A stretch of DNA of 64,000 nt from positions 1,612,001 to 1,676,000 of the forward strand of contig OY730228.1 of the NCBI GenBank assembly GCA_963422565.1, written 5' to 3'. The stretch comes from G963422565 sp963422565. GTDB taxonomy: Bacteria > Pseudomonadota > Alphaproteobacteria > MPNO01. Both the position numbers and the translations under genes were made by a program. Of this stretch, positions 17,765 through 26,729 are shown in pieces. The notes beneath the pieces were generated by a model. That model was given only the letters and a program-made list of their open reading frames with translations, made no database searches and was not told where the DNA came from. Every line of letters starts with the position of its first letter. Position 1 is the first letter of the stretch.

Positions 17765-18477
17765 ATGACCGAAACGCTTCTTACCGAGATTGCGGACGGC
17801 ACCGGCGAGGCGCGCCTTGAAGAAGATCTGGGCGACAGAACGGAATACGCCCACCTTAGCAGCGTATGGGAAGGGAGCGATGGCGACCTCCTGGAACGGA
17901 TGCTGCGTTTTTATGCTTCGATCCCGCCGAAACCCATCCTGGACTCCACCTATAACAGGGGGCGGTTCTGGAAGAATTCGACTCGGCGCGTCGTCTCGAT
18001 GGACATGAACCCCAAATTCGAAACGATGATCGCTGACGATAATCGAGAGATGGCGGGTATTCCGGATGAGACCTTCGGGGCTGTCGTTTACGATCCCCCC
18101 ATGTCGGCCCCCAGGGACGGGGCAAGAGCCGAAAGCGATTCGATAAGGATTTCGACGCTACGGTAGATTGCGGGAAAGATGAGGACTGGAGCCTCAGCTA
18201 TCTCTATCCGCCATTCCTCCAGCAAAGCCAAGAGAGTGTTGAAACCCCGCGGGTTTTTCTGGCTAAAATCATGGATATGGTAAACTTCCACAGAGCAAAA
18301 TAGCCGCATTGCGATTCCATGCGCATGGCCGATGAGGCGGGCTTCACCGTTTGCGATCTGATCGTCAAGATCAGGACATGCCCCATCATCTCCACGAAAT
18401 GGCAGACCGCCCACCACGCCAGAAAGCGGCACTTCTTCTGGATCGTCTGTCGCAACGGGCATAGTTGCGAGAGGTGA
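17765..18477 (+). pseudogene. DNA methyltransferase (DPPH type), broken by a frameshift and a stop
   Basis: The first 112 codons (frame 2) read as a DNA methyltransferase with a substrate-site aspartate-proline-proline motif (AVVYDPP). At the run of six C (18095-18100) the frame breaks. Adding one C gives DPPH and frame 1 then continues: LSYLYPPFLQQ, VFLAKIMDMVNFHR, an in-frame TAG at 18301, then MRMADEAGFTVCDLIVK, WQTAHHARKRHFFWIV and a stop at 18475. The rebuilt protein has about 237 residues and resembles small stand-alone methylases seen in phages and restriction systems. GC is lower than in the neighbours. A truncated Eco29kI-like endonuclease follows directly, so the locus is probably a dead restriction-modification unit. 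Confidence 0.72.
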
Positions 18478-18502
18478 CCCATGCGAACTTATTACCCGCC
18501 TG

Positions 18503-18892
18503 GCGTGGACGAGCTGGGTCGGAGCGGCGCTCCATCAGCGATTCCCGAATCATGCGAAGCCGATCGAGAGCGCCGAGAATCTCGACTTACAGGACTTCCG
18601 TTGCCGGTGGCTGGTGCTCGATTCGGTATGGATCGGGTTGACCGAGCAGGTGTCGATCTCCACGTATCGCCCGATATGGAATGTCGCCGTCAGCGGGTTC
18701 GGGAACGACGATCCCGGTGCGGGGATGCGTAATCGGAGACGCTCGCAATGGGACGCTCTCCATCCGGGGCGCTCTCGGGCGGTGGATCTCGAAGACTGCG
18801 CGGATAGCGCCGAAGCGATCCTGAAAGCCGTTGCGGCGCATCGAACGGAAGGAGGGTCGAAACGACGATCGGGCGCCGCGAGGCGAAGGTAA
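18503..18892 (+). pseudogene. Eco29kI-like type II restriction endonuclease, C-terminal fragment
   Basis: Frame 2 encodes about 130 residues that resemble the C-terminal part of Eco29kI-family GIY-YIG endonucleases. Recognisable blocks are RFPNHAKPIESAENLDLQDF, FRCRWLVLDSVWIGL, YRPIWN, SGFGNDDPG and WDALHPGR. The N-terminal part with the GIY-YIG catalytic motif is missing and there is no convincing start codon: the frame simply runs on from the end of the methyltransferase remnant. I therefore call it a 5'-truncated pseudogene. A minus-strand frame over the same bases is a shadow. Confidence rests on several consecutive motifs remembered from the family, not on a search. Confidence 0.65.
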
Positions 18893-18932
18893 GGCCGCCT
18901 GGCGGCCGGTTCGGGGCTTTCGCGTATGATTC

Positions 18933-19925
18933 CTATTCGAAGGGCAGCAGCACCGTCGCGCCGGTCGTCCGCCGCGCCTCGATCGCCCGGTGCGCCTCGG
19001 CGGCCTCGCGCAGCGGGTAGAGTTGGTTGACGGCGGGCGTCACCGCGCCGGCGGCGATGGCCGCGAACAGCTGGCGGGCGCCCTCCTCGAGATCCGCACG
19101 CTTGGCCATATAATGCATGATCGCCGGCCGGGTCAGGAACAGGGAGCCGCGGGTGCCGAGCTCGATCACGTCCACCGGGTCCGGCGCGCCCGAGGCATGG
19201 CCGTAGCTCGCCATCATCCCGAGCGGGCGCAGGCAGTCCATCGAGCGGCGGAACGTGTCCCGCCCGATCGCCTCGTAGACCACCGGGCAGCCTTCGCCGC
19301 CGGTCACCTCCCTGACCGTCGCCACGAAGTCGCCCTCGCCGTGCACGACCGGGTGATCGCAGCCGGCGCGGCGGGCCTCGGCGGCCTTTTCCTCGCTGCC
19401 GACGGTGCCGATCACGGTCGCGCCCAGATGCTTGCTCCAGCGGCAGAGGATCTGGCCCATGGCGCCGGCCGCCGCATGGACCAGGATGACGTCCCCCGGT
19501 TGCACCGGATAGGTGCGCATCAGGAGATATTGCGCCGTGAGCCCCTTGAGCATCAGCGCGGCGGCGGTCCTGGCGTCGACCTCGTCCGGCAGCGCGACCA
19601 GCTTGTCGGCCGGGTAGAGCCGCTCCTGGCTGTAGGCGCCGTGCGGCGGCAGGGCGTAGGCCACGCGGTCGCCCGGGGCGAACCCGGCAACTCCCGGCCC
19701 GGTCTCCAGGACGACGCCCGCCGCCTCGAAGCCCAGAACCAGCGGCAAGTCGGGTACCGGCCAGGGGTGCGGCATCCCGCGCCGGTGATAGGTGTCGACA
19801 TAGTTGACCCCCACCGCCTCGTTGCGCAGCCGGACCTCGCCCGGGCCGGGCGCGCCGACCGCGACCTCCTCCCAGCGGAACATGTCGGGCGCGCCCTTCT
19901 CGTGAATCACTGCGGCCATCGGCAT
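18933..19925 (-). CDS. Quinone oxidoreductase, zinc-independent MDR family (QOR-like)
   Basis: 330-residue medium-chain dehydrogenase/reductase that reduces quinones or alpha,beta-unsaturated carbonyls with NADPH. The N-terminal GroES-like domain (GFEAAGVV and GDRVAYA) lacks the cysteine and histidine ligands of zinc alcohol dehydrogenases. The Rossmann domain has HAAAGAMGQ as dinucleotide-binding turn and the AAALMLKGLTAQYLL block typical of QorA. ATG 19925 has a GAGGAG site 7-8 bases upstream; an upstream extension to 19961 lacks one. It stands alone beside the dead restriction-modification locus. Confidence 0.88.
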   Translation of the reverse strand: MPMAAVIHEKGAPDMFRWEEVAVGAPGPGEVRLRNEAVGVNYVDTYHRRGMPHPWPVPDLPLVLGFEAAGVVLETGPGVAGFAPGDRVAYALPPHGAYSQERLYPADKLVALPDEVDARTAAALMLKGLTAQYLLMRTYPVQPGDVILVHAAAGAMGQILCRWSKHLGATVIGTVGSEEKAAEARRAGCDHPVVHGEGDFVATVREVTGGEGCPVVYEAIGRDTFRRSMDCLRPLGMMASYGHASGAPDPVDVIELGTRGSLFLTRPAIMHYMAKRADLEEGARQLFAAIAAGAVTPAVNQLYPLREAAEAHRAIEARRTTGATVLLPFE

Positions 19926-20549
19926 GGGAACGCTCCTCGCGGCGGCTCGAGCCGAGACCATAGCCGGACCGCCGCGCGTTGTCGCCTCCGGGCATGCCGG
20001 CGGCCGGGGCGTGACTTTACGGCCGCGACCTGAGCGCGGCTCGATGCGGAGACCGTGGCGAACCGCAAGGCGCCGGGGTCCCGGAAGCGCCGGAGAAACG
20101 CCCCGGCGACCGCCCGAACCTGTCGGCGATTCCCCATCCGCGTGCCGCGCAGCCGTGGCACGGCCTGCATGCGCGAGACGTCAGGCGGGCGGGCGGCAGC
20201 AGACGAGCGATATGCGGATCGAGATCGTCGTCGAAGGGATCGATGCGGATACGTGCGCAGGAAAGGCCTTTCGTGCGCTATGTCGGGAACCGGCCGGCCG
20301 CGGCCGCGCATCGCTTTCACGGTCTCCGGGAAGCGTGCCGCGATCTCCCGGGCATCGCTCTCTTCGACCGTCCGGAGAGGGGCGCGCCCGCCAACCCGTC
20401 TTTCGAGCATCCGGTCCGGAAACGGCGGGAGATCGAGAGCTATCCGTGCACCGGAGCCACCCTCGAAGCCTATGCGCGCGCCTCTCGTTTGCGGCGCGAC
20501 CCGGCTTCGGCCATACTCGGTCGAGCGGGGCGCGCGGGAGGCGGGTTCG
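19926..20549. other. 624-bp region without a supported gene
   Basis: Divergent region between the quinone oxidoreductase and the molybdenum hydroxylase operon. All frames are partly open because of high GC, including 20243-20563 (+), 20212-20598 (+) and 19907-20764 (-). None has a good ribosome-binding site, recognisable motif or consistent codon pattern. It must contain the promoters of both flanking units and could include a decayed gene. Confidence 0.4.
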
Positions 20550-21401
20550 ATGGAGTTCCATGACCCGGCCACGGTCGAGGAGGCCGTCGGGCTGCTAGCC
20601 GGCGATGCGGAGGCGCGGTGCCTGGCCGGCGGGGCGACGCTGGTCGCGATGATGAACGCCGATCTGATGATGCCTTCCGCGCTGGTCAGTCTCCGCCGCC
20701 TCGGCGGGCTCAAGGGTCTCTCGCGCGGCGGCGACGGATCGGTCCGCATCGGCGCGATGACCACCCATCACGCGATCGCCGAGGCCGGGGAGCTACGCGG
20801 CGCGCACGCCCTTCTCCGCCAGGCCGCGCGGGCGATCGGCCATCCGGCGATCCGCAACATGGGAACCATCGGCGGCGCGATCGCCCATGGCGACCCGGCC
20901 GCCGACTACCCGGCCGCCCTTGTCGCACTCGAAGCGGGTATCGAGGCCACCGGGCCGGACGGGGTGCGGCGCATCGCGGCCGAGGAGTTCTTCGTCGACC
21001 ATCTCGAGGTCGCGCTTGCCCCGGGGGAGATGGTGACCGCGGTCGCGCTGCCGCCGCCCGCGCCGGGCGCCGGGGCGGGGTACGAGAAGTTCGCCCGCGT
21101 CGAAGGCGATTTCGCGACGGTCTCGGTGGCGGCGGTCGCGACCTTCGAGGACGGCGCCTGCCGTCGGGTCCGACTGGCGGTCGGAAGCTGCGGTCCGACG
21201 CCCGTGCGCGCTGCCGCGGCCGAGGACCGGCTACGCGGGACCGTGCTCGATCCGGCGGCGGTCGCGGAGGCCGCGGCCCTGATCGGGGAGGTCTGCGACC
21301 CGATCGAGGACATGCGCGGCTCGGCGGAGTATCGGATGGCGCTGATCGCGCCCTTGCTCGGCCGCGCTCTCGCGGGGGCTCGGGCGGAGGCCGTTCGATG
21401 A
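20550..21401 (+). CDS. Molybdenum hydroxylase FAD-binding subunit (CoxM type)
   Basis: 283-residue medium subunit of a xanthine-dehydrogenase-family enzyme. It carries electrons from iron-sulfur clusters to the acceptor through FAD. FAD-binding landmarks are AGGATLVAMMN (residues about 30-40) and the second flavin motif TIGGAIAHGDPAAD. GGAGGCGG precedes the ATG. The stop overlaps the start of the next gene by 4 bp (ATGA), and the third subunit overlaps in the same way, so all three should be made in equal amounts. The order medium-small-large is that of cox-type operons. The substrate is addressed under the large subunit. Confidence 0.92.
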   Translation: MEFHDPATVEEAVGLLAGDAEARCLAGGATLVAMMNADLMMPSALVSLRRLGGLKGLSRGGDGSVRIGAMTTHHAIAEAGELRGAHALLRQAARAIGHPAIRNMGTIGGAIAHGDPAADYPAALVALEAGIEATGPDGVRRIAAEEFFVDHLEVALAPGEMVTAVALPPPAPGAGAGYEKFARVEGDFATVSVAAVATFEDGACRRVRLAVGSCGPTPVRAAAAEDRLRGTVLDPAAVAEAAALIGEVCDPIEDMRGSAEYRMALIAPLLGRALAGARAEAVR

Positions 21402-21874
21402 GCGCCGAGATCCCCGTCGTCCTGAACGTCAACGGCGCCGAACGGCGGCTCTTCGTCGCGCCGCAGGAGACGTTGCTGGAGGTGCTGCGCACCCGGCTCT
21501 ATCTCACCGGCACCAAGCGCGGCTGCAATCAGGGCGTCTGCGGCGCCTGTTCGGTGCTGATCGACGGCGCGGTGGTACGGGGCTGCCTGACCCTCGCCGC
21601 CAACGCCGCAGACTGCGAGATCACCACCATCGAGGGGCTCGCCGGCAACGGCGCGCTGTCGCCGGTGCAGCAGGCGTTCCTGGACCATGGCGCCGTCCAG
21701 TGCGGATTCTGCATGCCGGGGATGATCGTGGCCGCGACCGCTCTGCTCGCGCGCCGGCCCGATCCCGGCGTCGCCGATATCCGCGAGGGGCTTTCGGGCA
21801 ATCTCTGCCGCTGCTCCGGCTATGTGAAGGTCGTCGAGGCGGTGCGATCCGTCGGCGCGGGAGGCGCGTCATGA
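21398..21874 (+). CDS. Molybdenum hydroxylase [2Fe-2S] subunit (CoxS type)
   Basis: 158-residue small subunit with two [2Fe-2S] clusters. The plant-ferredoxin-like N-terminal domain has the ligand set CNQGVCGAC followed by a fourth cysteine in VRGC. The helical C-terminal domain has CGFC and CRCSGY. Length and cysteine spacing are those of functional family members. It passes electrons from the molybdenum site in the large subunit to the flavin in the medium subunit. Coupled by 4-bp overlaps to both neighbours. Confidence 0.95.
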   Translation: MSAEIPVVLNVNGAERRLFVAPQETLLEVLRTRLYLTGTKRGCNQGVCGACSVLIDGAVVRGCLTLAANAADCEITTIEGLAGNGALSPVQQAFLDHGAVQCGFCMPGMIVAATALLARRPDPGVADIREGLSGNLCRCSGYVKVVEAVRSVGAGGAS

Positions 21875-24174
21875 ACGACCGACCGGGTCCGGTCGGCCGC
21901 GACCTGCCGCGGCTGGAGACGGGCGACAAGATCACCGGCAGGGCCGTCTATGCCGACGACATGTCGCGGCCCGGCATGCTGTACGGGCTGATCGTCCCGA
22001 GCCCGCACGCGCATGCGCGGATCAAGGGCTGCGACATCTCCGCAGCGCGTGCGCTGGAAGGGGTGGCGGCGGTGCTGACCGGCGAGGATATCGGCGACCG
22101 CAGGATCGGCCCCTTCATCAAGGACGAGACGGCGCTCGCCGTCGGCAAGGTGCGCTATATGGGCGAGCCGGTGGCGGCGGTCGCGGCGGTTGATCTCGCC
22201 ACCGCCAAGCGGGCGGCGAGCCTGATCGAGATCGACTACGAGCCGCTGCCCGCGGTGCTGACCCCGGAGGAGGCCACCGCCCCCGGCGCGCCGGTCCTGC
22301 ACGAGGGCTTCGACGGGTACGTCAAGATATTCGAAGCCGACAGCGAACCCAACACGATGTCGGTCATGGAAATCTCCGAGGGCGATGTCGCCGCAGCCTG
22401 GGAGCGCTGCGCGGCCGTCGTCGAGGGCAGCTACGAGACCCAGGCCCAGGCGCATGCCTATATGGAGCCCTGCTCGGCGCTGGCCGAGATCGACTCCAAC
22501 GGCAAGCTCGCCATCTGGTCGTCCAACCAGTCGGTCTTCCATGTGCAGGCTTTCGTCGCCGATGCGCTCGGCATTCCGATGTCCAAGGTCCGCTGCATCA
22601 CCCCGCAGGTCGGAGGCGCCTTCGGCGGCAAGATGGAGCAGACGGTCCAACCCGTCGCGGCGGCGCTCGCCCGCGCGACCGGCCGCCCGGTCAAGGTGAC
22701 GCTGAGCCGAGAGCAGGACTTCGAAATGATCCGCACCCGCCATCCGGGCAAGGTGTGGATGAAGACCGGCGCGGCGGCGGACGGGACCCTGCTCGCCCGC
22801 GAGGTCCGCATCGTTCTCGACGGCGGCGCCTATGCCGACGACAGCCCGGGCGTCGCCGGGATCGCGGCGCTGTTCTGCCGCGGGCCGTACCGGATCGAGA
22901 ACGTCTCCATCGAGTCGCGGCCGGTCTACACCAACAAGCTGCGCGCCGGCGCGTTCCGCGGGTTCGGAAGCCCGCAGGTGACCATCGCCGGCGAGATCCA
23001 GATCGACGAGCTGGCGGACGCCCTCGGCCTCGATCCGATCGACATGCGACTCAAGAACGCCGTCAGGCCCGGCGAGGAATGGATGATCGGGGTGGGGCTG
23101 ACCAAGGCCGGGCTGGTGGAATGCCTGGAGCGGCTCCGGGAGGCCTGCGACTGGCACGGCCGCCGCGCCGCCGCGCCCGCCGGCAGCGTCAAGCGCGGCA
23201 TCGGGGTCGCCTGCCTGCCGCATATCTCGGGCCTGCTGACCTCGGGCGCGATCATCCGCATCCTCGAGGACGGCACCGCGGTGCTCAATACCGGCGCCGT
23301 CGACAACGGCCAGGGCTCGGACACGGTGCTGGTCCAGATCTGCGCCGAGGCGCTCGGGCTCGATCTCGAGGATGTCAGCCTGGCGACGCCCGACACCGAC
23401 GGTTCGCCCTATAACTGGGGAACCACGGCGAGCCGGGTGACCTATATGGCCGGGCGGGCGGTCGTCGCCGCGGCCGAGGACGCGGTCGCCAAGCTCAAGC
23501 AGCGCGCGGCGATCATGATGGAATGCGCGGAGGAGGACCTCGAGCTCCGCCGCGGCGGCCGCATCGGGATCGCCGGGGTTCCGGAGGCCGAGCTCCGCTT
23601 CCGTGACATCTCCGGCTTCTCCCATTGGGTGGCCTCCGGCCCGGTGATCGGCACCGATTCGCTGGCCTTCGACGGGCCGGATTTCGATCCCAAGCGGGGC
23701 TTCGTGAAGGGCTTTCCGTTCGGCAAGATCGGCGCCTGGATCTTCGCCGCCCAGGCGGTCGAGGTCGAGGTCGACGAGGCGACGGGCAGGATCACCCCGC
23801 TCAGGATCTGGTCGGCACACGATATCGGCAAGGCGATCAACCCGATGGCGGTCGAAGGCCAGATCCAGGGCGGCATCGCCCAGGGGCTCGGCTATGCGCT
23901 CTACGAGGAGATGATCTGGGATTCCGGGCGGCTCGCGACCCCCTCCTTCATGGACTACAAGATCCCCGGCACCATGGAGGTGCCGACGGAGATCGAGACG
24001 ATCCTGATCGAGGATCCGGACGAGGACGGCCCGTTCGGCGCCAAGGGGGTCGGAGAGCCGCCGCTGGTCGGCATCGCCCCGGCGATCGCCAACGCGGTCC
24101 GGCACGCGACCGGCGCGCGGCTGACGCGGCTGCCGATGACGCCGGAACGGGTGCTGACGGCGCTGCGAGGCTGA
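21871..24174 (+). CDS. Molybdenum hydroxylase large subunit (xanthine dehydrogenase family)
   Basis: 767-residue catalytic subunit binding the molybdenum cofactor. The N-terminal domain starts ITGRAVYADD. Molybdopterin-contacting motifs include GGAFGGK, AFRGFGSPQ and DNGQGSDT, and the catalytic glutamate is in GAKGVGEPP near the C-terminus. It lacks the AYRCSFR loop of true carbon-monoxide dehydrogenases, so the substrate is more likely an aldehyde, purine, N-heterocycle or aromatic acid derivative. No XdhC-type maturation gene is visible here. It ends the three-gene operon; a VOC protein follows 117 bp downstream. Confidence 0.93.
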   Translation: MNDRPGPVGRDLPRLETGDKITGRAVYADDMSRPGMLYGLIVPSPHAHARIKGCDISAARALEGVAAVLTGEDIGDRRIGPFIKDETALAVGKVRYMGEPVAAVAAVDLATAKRAASLIEIDYEPLPAVLTPEEATAPGAPVLHEGFDGYVKIFEADSEPNTMSVMEISEGDVAAAWERCAAVVEGSYETQAQAHAYMEPCSALAEIDSNGKLAIWSSNQSVFHVQAFVADALGIPMSKVRCITPQVGGAFGGKMEQTVQPVAAALARATGRPVKVTLSREQDFEMIRTRHPGKVWMKTGAAADGTLLAREVRIVLDGGAYADDSPGVAGIAALFCRGPYRIENVSIESRPVYTNKLRAGAFRGFGSPQVTIAGEIQIDELADALGLDPIDMRLKNAVRPGEEWMIGVGLTKAGLVECLERLREACDWHGRRAAAPAGSVKRGIGVACLPHISGLLTSGAIIRILEDGTAVLNTGAVDNGQGSDTVLVQICAEALGLDLEDVSLATPDTDGSPYNWGTTASRVTYMAGRAVVAAAEDAVAKLKQRAAIMMECAEEDLELRRGGRIGIAGVPEAELRFRDISGFSHWVASGPVIGTDSLAFDGPDFDPKRGFVKGFPFGKIGAWIFAAQAVEVEVDEATGRITPLRIWSAHDIGKAINPMAVEGQIQGGIAQGLGYALYEEMIWDSGRLATPSFMDYKIPGTMEVPTEIETILIEDPDEDGPFGAKGVGEPPLVGIAPAIANAVRHATGARLTRLPMTPERVLTALRG

Positions 24175-24291
24175 CCGCCACCTGCGCCCGACCCGGCCGC
24201 CCCGCATCGAAGACCGGCGCGGCCGGTTCCACCCGGGTCGCGACCGCTCTAGAGTGGAGACCGGCAGCGGAGGGCGAGGGGGAAGACCGCC

Positions 24292-24909
24292 ATGGCCGAT
24301 TCGGGAAGGCCGTCCTTGGGTCGCGAGATCCGTGCGTGCAGCCTCGCGCGCGGCGTTCACCATCTGGCGCTGACCACCGAGGACATGAAGAAGACGACCG
24401 AGTTCTATGCCGGTGTGCTCGGCATGCCGCTGGTCCATGCGATGAAGGTTCCCGAGGGCGTCGGTGTCGGGCCGGGAAATCGCGGCAACCCGCCCTTCGA
24501 ACACATCCGCCATTATTTCTTCGACATGGGCAACGACAGCCTCCTCGCCTTCTTCGAGATCCCGAAGGGGGCGAAGCCGCGTGCGGACCGGGACGCGATC
24601 GGCGGGATGCAGCATGTCGCCTTCGCCGTCACCGCCGCCCGTTTCGAGGAGATCCGGGCGCGGCTCGCCGACAACGGCGTAGCGTTCGACGGTCCGCTCG
24701 ACATCATGCCCGGGCTGGTGTCGATCTATTTCATGGACCCGAACGGCATCCGGCTCGAGGCCTGCTGCCAGCCGGGCGACGGCGAGAGCCCGGCGGTGAT
24801 CCCCGCGGTCGCCCAGACCAGGGCCGAAGCGGGCGCCGAGCTCGCGACCCTCGGGGTCGACGCCGCCTGGATCGACGCCATGACTGCGGCGGCGCCCGTG
24901 GAGGGATGA
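24292..24909 (+). CDS. VOC family protein
   Basis: 205-residue vicinal oxygen chelate protein with two modules. Likely metal ligands are the histidine in VHHLALTT, the glutamate in LAFFEIPK, the histidine in MQHVAFAV and the glutamate in MDPNGIRLEACC. All four positions are occupied, so a metal-dependent activity (dioxygenase, lyase or isomerase) is likely. The C-terminal 50 residues form an extra helix-rich tail. It follows the molybdenum hydroxylase on the same strand and a GAGGGGGAAG site precedes the ATG. Function in that pathway is plausible but unproven. Confidence 0.82.
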   Translation: MADSGRPSLGREIRACSLARGVHHLALTTEDMKKTTEFYAGVLGMPLVHAMKVPEGVGVGPGNRGNPPFEHIRHYFFDMGNDSLLAFFEIPKGAKPRADRDAIGGMQHVAFAVTAARFEEIRARLADNGVAFDGPLDIMPGLVSIYFMDPNGIRLEACCQPGDGESPAVIPAVAQTRAEAGAELATLGVDAAWIDAMTAAAPVEG

Positions 24910-25035
24910 CCGCCTCCCGGCCGGGCGCCTCGCCCCGCTCGCGCATAATGTCCGCTCGCGCATGGGGGTGCTGCGCGACTCTCTCGCACCTCTCCATCCC
25001 CGATCCGTTCCGCAGCAAACGGGAGCCTCCGCCCG

Positions 25036-25500
25036 TCATTCCAGCCGGCCGGCCATCATGCGGACCGCGCGGTAGGTCATGACCGTCTCGCCGCGCTGGT
25101 TCAGCACGTCGTTGACGGTGGTCACGACACCCCGGCCGCCCCGGCTGGTCGGGCGGGCGCCGGCAACCGTCACCTCCGCATGAACGGTATCGCCGGCGAA
25201 GACCGGGGCGCGGATCTTCTTTTCCACTTCGAGCAGAGCGAGCCCGGTCGTCTGCATGCTCGCCTGGCACAGCAGCCCTTCGATGATCGCATAGGTGCAG
25301 GCCGCGGGCACCACCCGCCCCTCGATCGCCCCCGACTCCGCGCCGAAGGTGAGATCGGTGAAGATGGTCTCGACCATCCCGGTGGCACCGATGAAGTTCA
25401 CGATGTCGGGCTCGGTGATGGTCCGCTTCAGCGTCCGGAAGCGCATGCCTTCCGACAGGTCGTTCCAATAGAAGCCGATTCCGATCGTCCGGACGCTCAT
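25036..25500 (-). CDS. MaoC-like dehydratase/hydratase
   Basis: 154-residue hotdog-fold protein of the MaoC type, which hydrates enoyl-CoA or dehydrates hydroxyacyl-CoA. The N-terminal half carries ITEPDIVNFIGATG, the region of the hydratase motif, and VFAGDTVHAEVTV is the typical strand-turn-strand block. The canonical aspartate-histidine dyad is not obvious: the first motif reads TEPDIVNF and lacks a clear following histidine, so catalysis is uncertain. Its start overlaps the CoA-transferase stop by 4 bp, so the two are coupled and probably act on the same CoA ester. Confidence 0.8.
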   Translation of the reverse strand: MSVRTIGIGFYWNDLSEGMRFRTLKRTITEPDIVNFIGATGMVETIFTDLTFGAESGAIEGRVVPAACTYAIIEGLLCQASMQTTGLALLEVEKKIRAPVFAGDTVHAEVTVAGARPTSRGGRGVVTTVNDVLNQRGETVMTYRAVRMMAGRLE

Positions 25501-26729
25501 GGCTCTCTCTCGCTCCGTTTCCTGGCCGTGCGGCCGTCATGGGAGGCGCCGGCGGCGAACAGCGCCGCGATCTCGTCGCCGCCGAGCCCGGCCTCGGCCA
25601 GGAGCTCGGCGCTGTGCTCGCCCAGCCTCGGCTGGAGGCGCTCGATCCCGCCGGGCGAGGCCGCGAACCGCACCGGGATACCCGGCATCACGATCCCGCC
25701 CTCGGTCGGATGCTCGGCCGTCTCGAAGAAGCCGATCGCCTTGAGATGCGGATCCTCCGGCAGGTCCTCGAGCGCCGCGGCCCGTGCCGCCGGTATGTCG
25801 AGCGCGTCGAGCAGCGCCAGCCATTCGTCGGAGCCCCGCTCGGCGAAGCAGGATCCCGCCAGCCGGTAGAGCTCGGCGATGTTCTCGTTGCGCCGCGCCA
25901 GGTCGGCGAAGCGCGGATCTTCGGCGAGCTCGGCGCGGCCGACCGCCTCCCAGAACCGGCGCCACTGGGCGTCGGTATAGGCGAGCATGCAGACATGGCC
26001 GTCGCGGGTCCTGTAGGGCCGCCGCCAGGGGGCGAGCACGCGCGGATAGCCCATCTCGCCTTCCGGCGGCGAGAAGCTCGCTCCGTAGAGATGCTCGGTG
26101 AGGTTGAACGCGGTCATGGTCTCGAACATCGGGATCTCGACGAACTGGCCGGTGCCGGCGCGCTCGCGGTGGAACAGCGCCGCCAGCACCGCATAGGCCG
26201 CGACCAGCGCGCAGGTCTTGTCGGCCATCACGGTCGGCATGTAGCGCGGCTCGCCGACCAGCCGCGCCATCAGGTCGACGCTGCCGCTCCGACCCTGGAT
26301 CACGTCGTCATATGCCGGCGCCCCCGCATAGGGCCCGCCCGACCGGTAGCCGTGCAGCCCCGCATAGACGATGCGCGGGTTGCGCGCCAGCACCGCCTCG
26401 GGGTCGAAGCCGAGCCCGGCGATCTTCGCCGGCCGGATCGAGTGCACGAACACGTCCGCCCCCTCGATCATCCGCCACAGCGCGGCGCGCGCGGGCTCCT
26501 GCTTGAGGTCGAGCACGACCGACCGCTTGTTGCGGTTCGCCGCCATGAACAGCGCCGCCATCCCCTCCGAGCGGGTCGGGCCGGTATAGCGCGTGCTGTC
26601 GCCCGCCGGCGGCTCGATCTTGACCACGTCTGCGCCGAGATCGCCCATGATCTGGGTGGCGAGCGGGCCGAGCACGACCGTGCTGAGATCGAGCACCCGG
26701 ATGCCGGCGAGCGGCCCCGCGACGGTCAC
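25497..26729 (-). CDS. CaiB/BaiF family CoA-transferase
   Basis: 410-residue class III CoA-transferase that moves CoA between carboxylic acids. Family landmarks are the N-terminal RVLDLSTVVLGPLATQIMGD, GADVVKIEPP and the catalytic aspartate region after NKRSVVLDLK and YAGLHGYRSGGPY. The start is a GTG at 26729, which overlaps the tsaD stop by 4 bp (GTGA). It is followed by a coupled MaoC-like hydratase. The donor and acceptor acids are unknown. The coupling to the essential tsaD gene looks incidental but means shared transcription. Confidence 0.9.
   Translation of the reverse strand: MTVAGPLAGIRVLDLSTVVLGPLATQIMGDLGADVVKIEPPAGDSTRYTGPTRSEGMAALFMAANRNKRSVVLDLKQEPARAALWRMIEGADVFVHSIRPAKIAGLGFDPEAVLARNPRIVYAGLHGYRSGGPYAGAPAYDDVIQGRSGSVDLMARLVGEPRYMPTVMADKTCALVAAYAVLAALFHRERAGTGQFVEIPMFETMTAFNLTEHLYGASFSPPEGEMGYPRVLAPWRRPYRTRDGHVCMLAYTDAQWRRFWEAVGRAELAEDPRFADLARRNENIAELYRLAGSCFAERGSDEWLALLDALDIPAARAAALEDLPEDPHLKAIGFFETAEHPTEGGIVMPGIPVRFAASPGGIERLQPRLGEHSAELLAEAGLGGDEIAALFAAGASHDGRTARKRSEREP

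Noticed and set aside
18095..18100. Six-C run as a phase-variation switch of the methyltransferase
   Set aside because: The tract is short and an in-frame TAG follows 200 bases later, so restoring the frame alone would not rescue the protein. Decay is the simpler explanation.
21871..24174. Carbon-monoxide dehydrogenase large subunit
   Set aside because: The diagnostic AYRCSFR active-site loop is absent; the equivalent region reads AFRGFGSPQ.
21820..24963. A minus-strand frame of more than 1000 codons over the molybdenum hydroxylase genes
   Set aside because: It is an antisense shadow with arginine/glycine/histidine-rich composition and no motif. The plus-strand subunits have full cofactor motifs.
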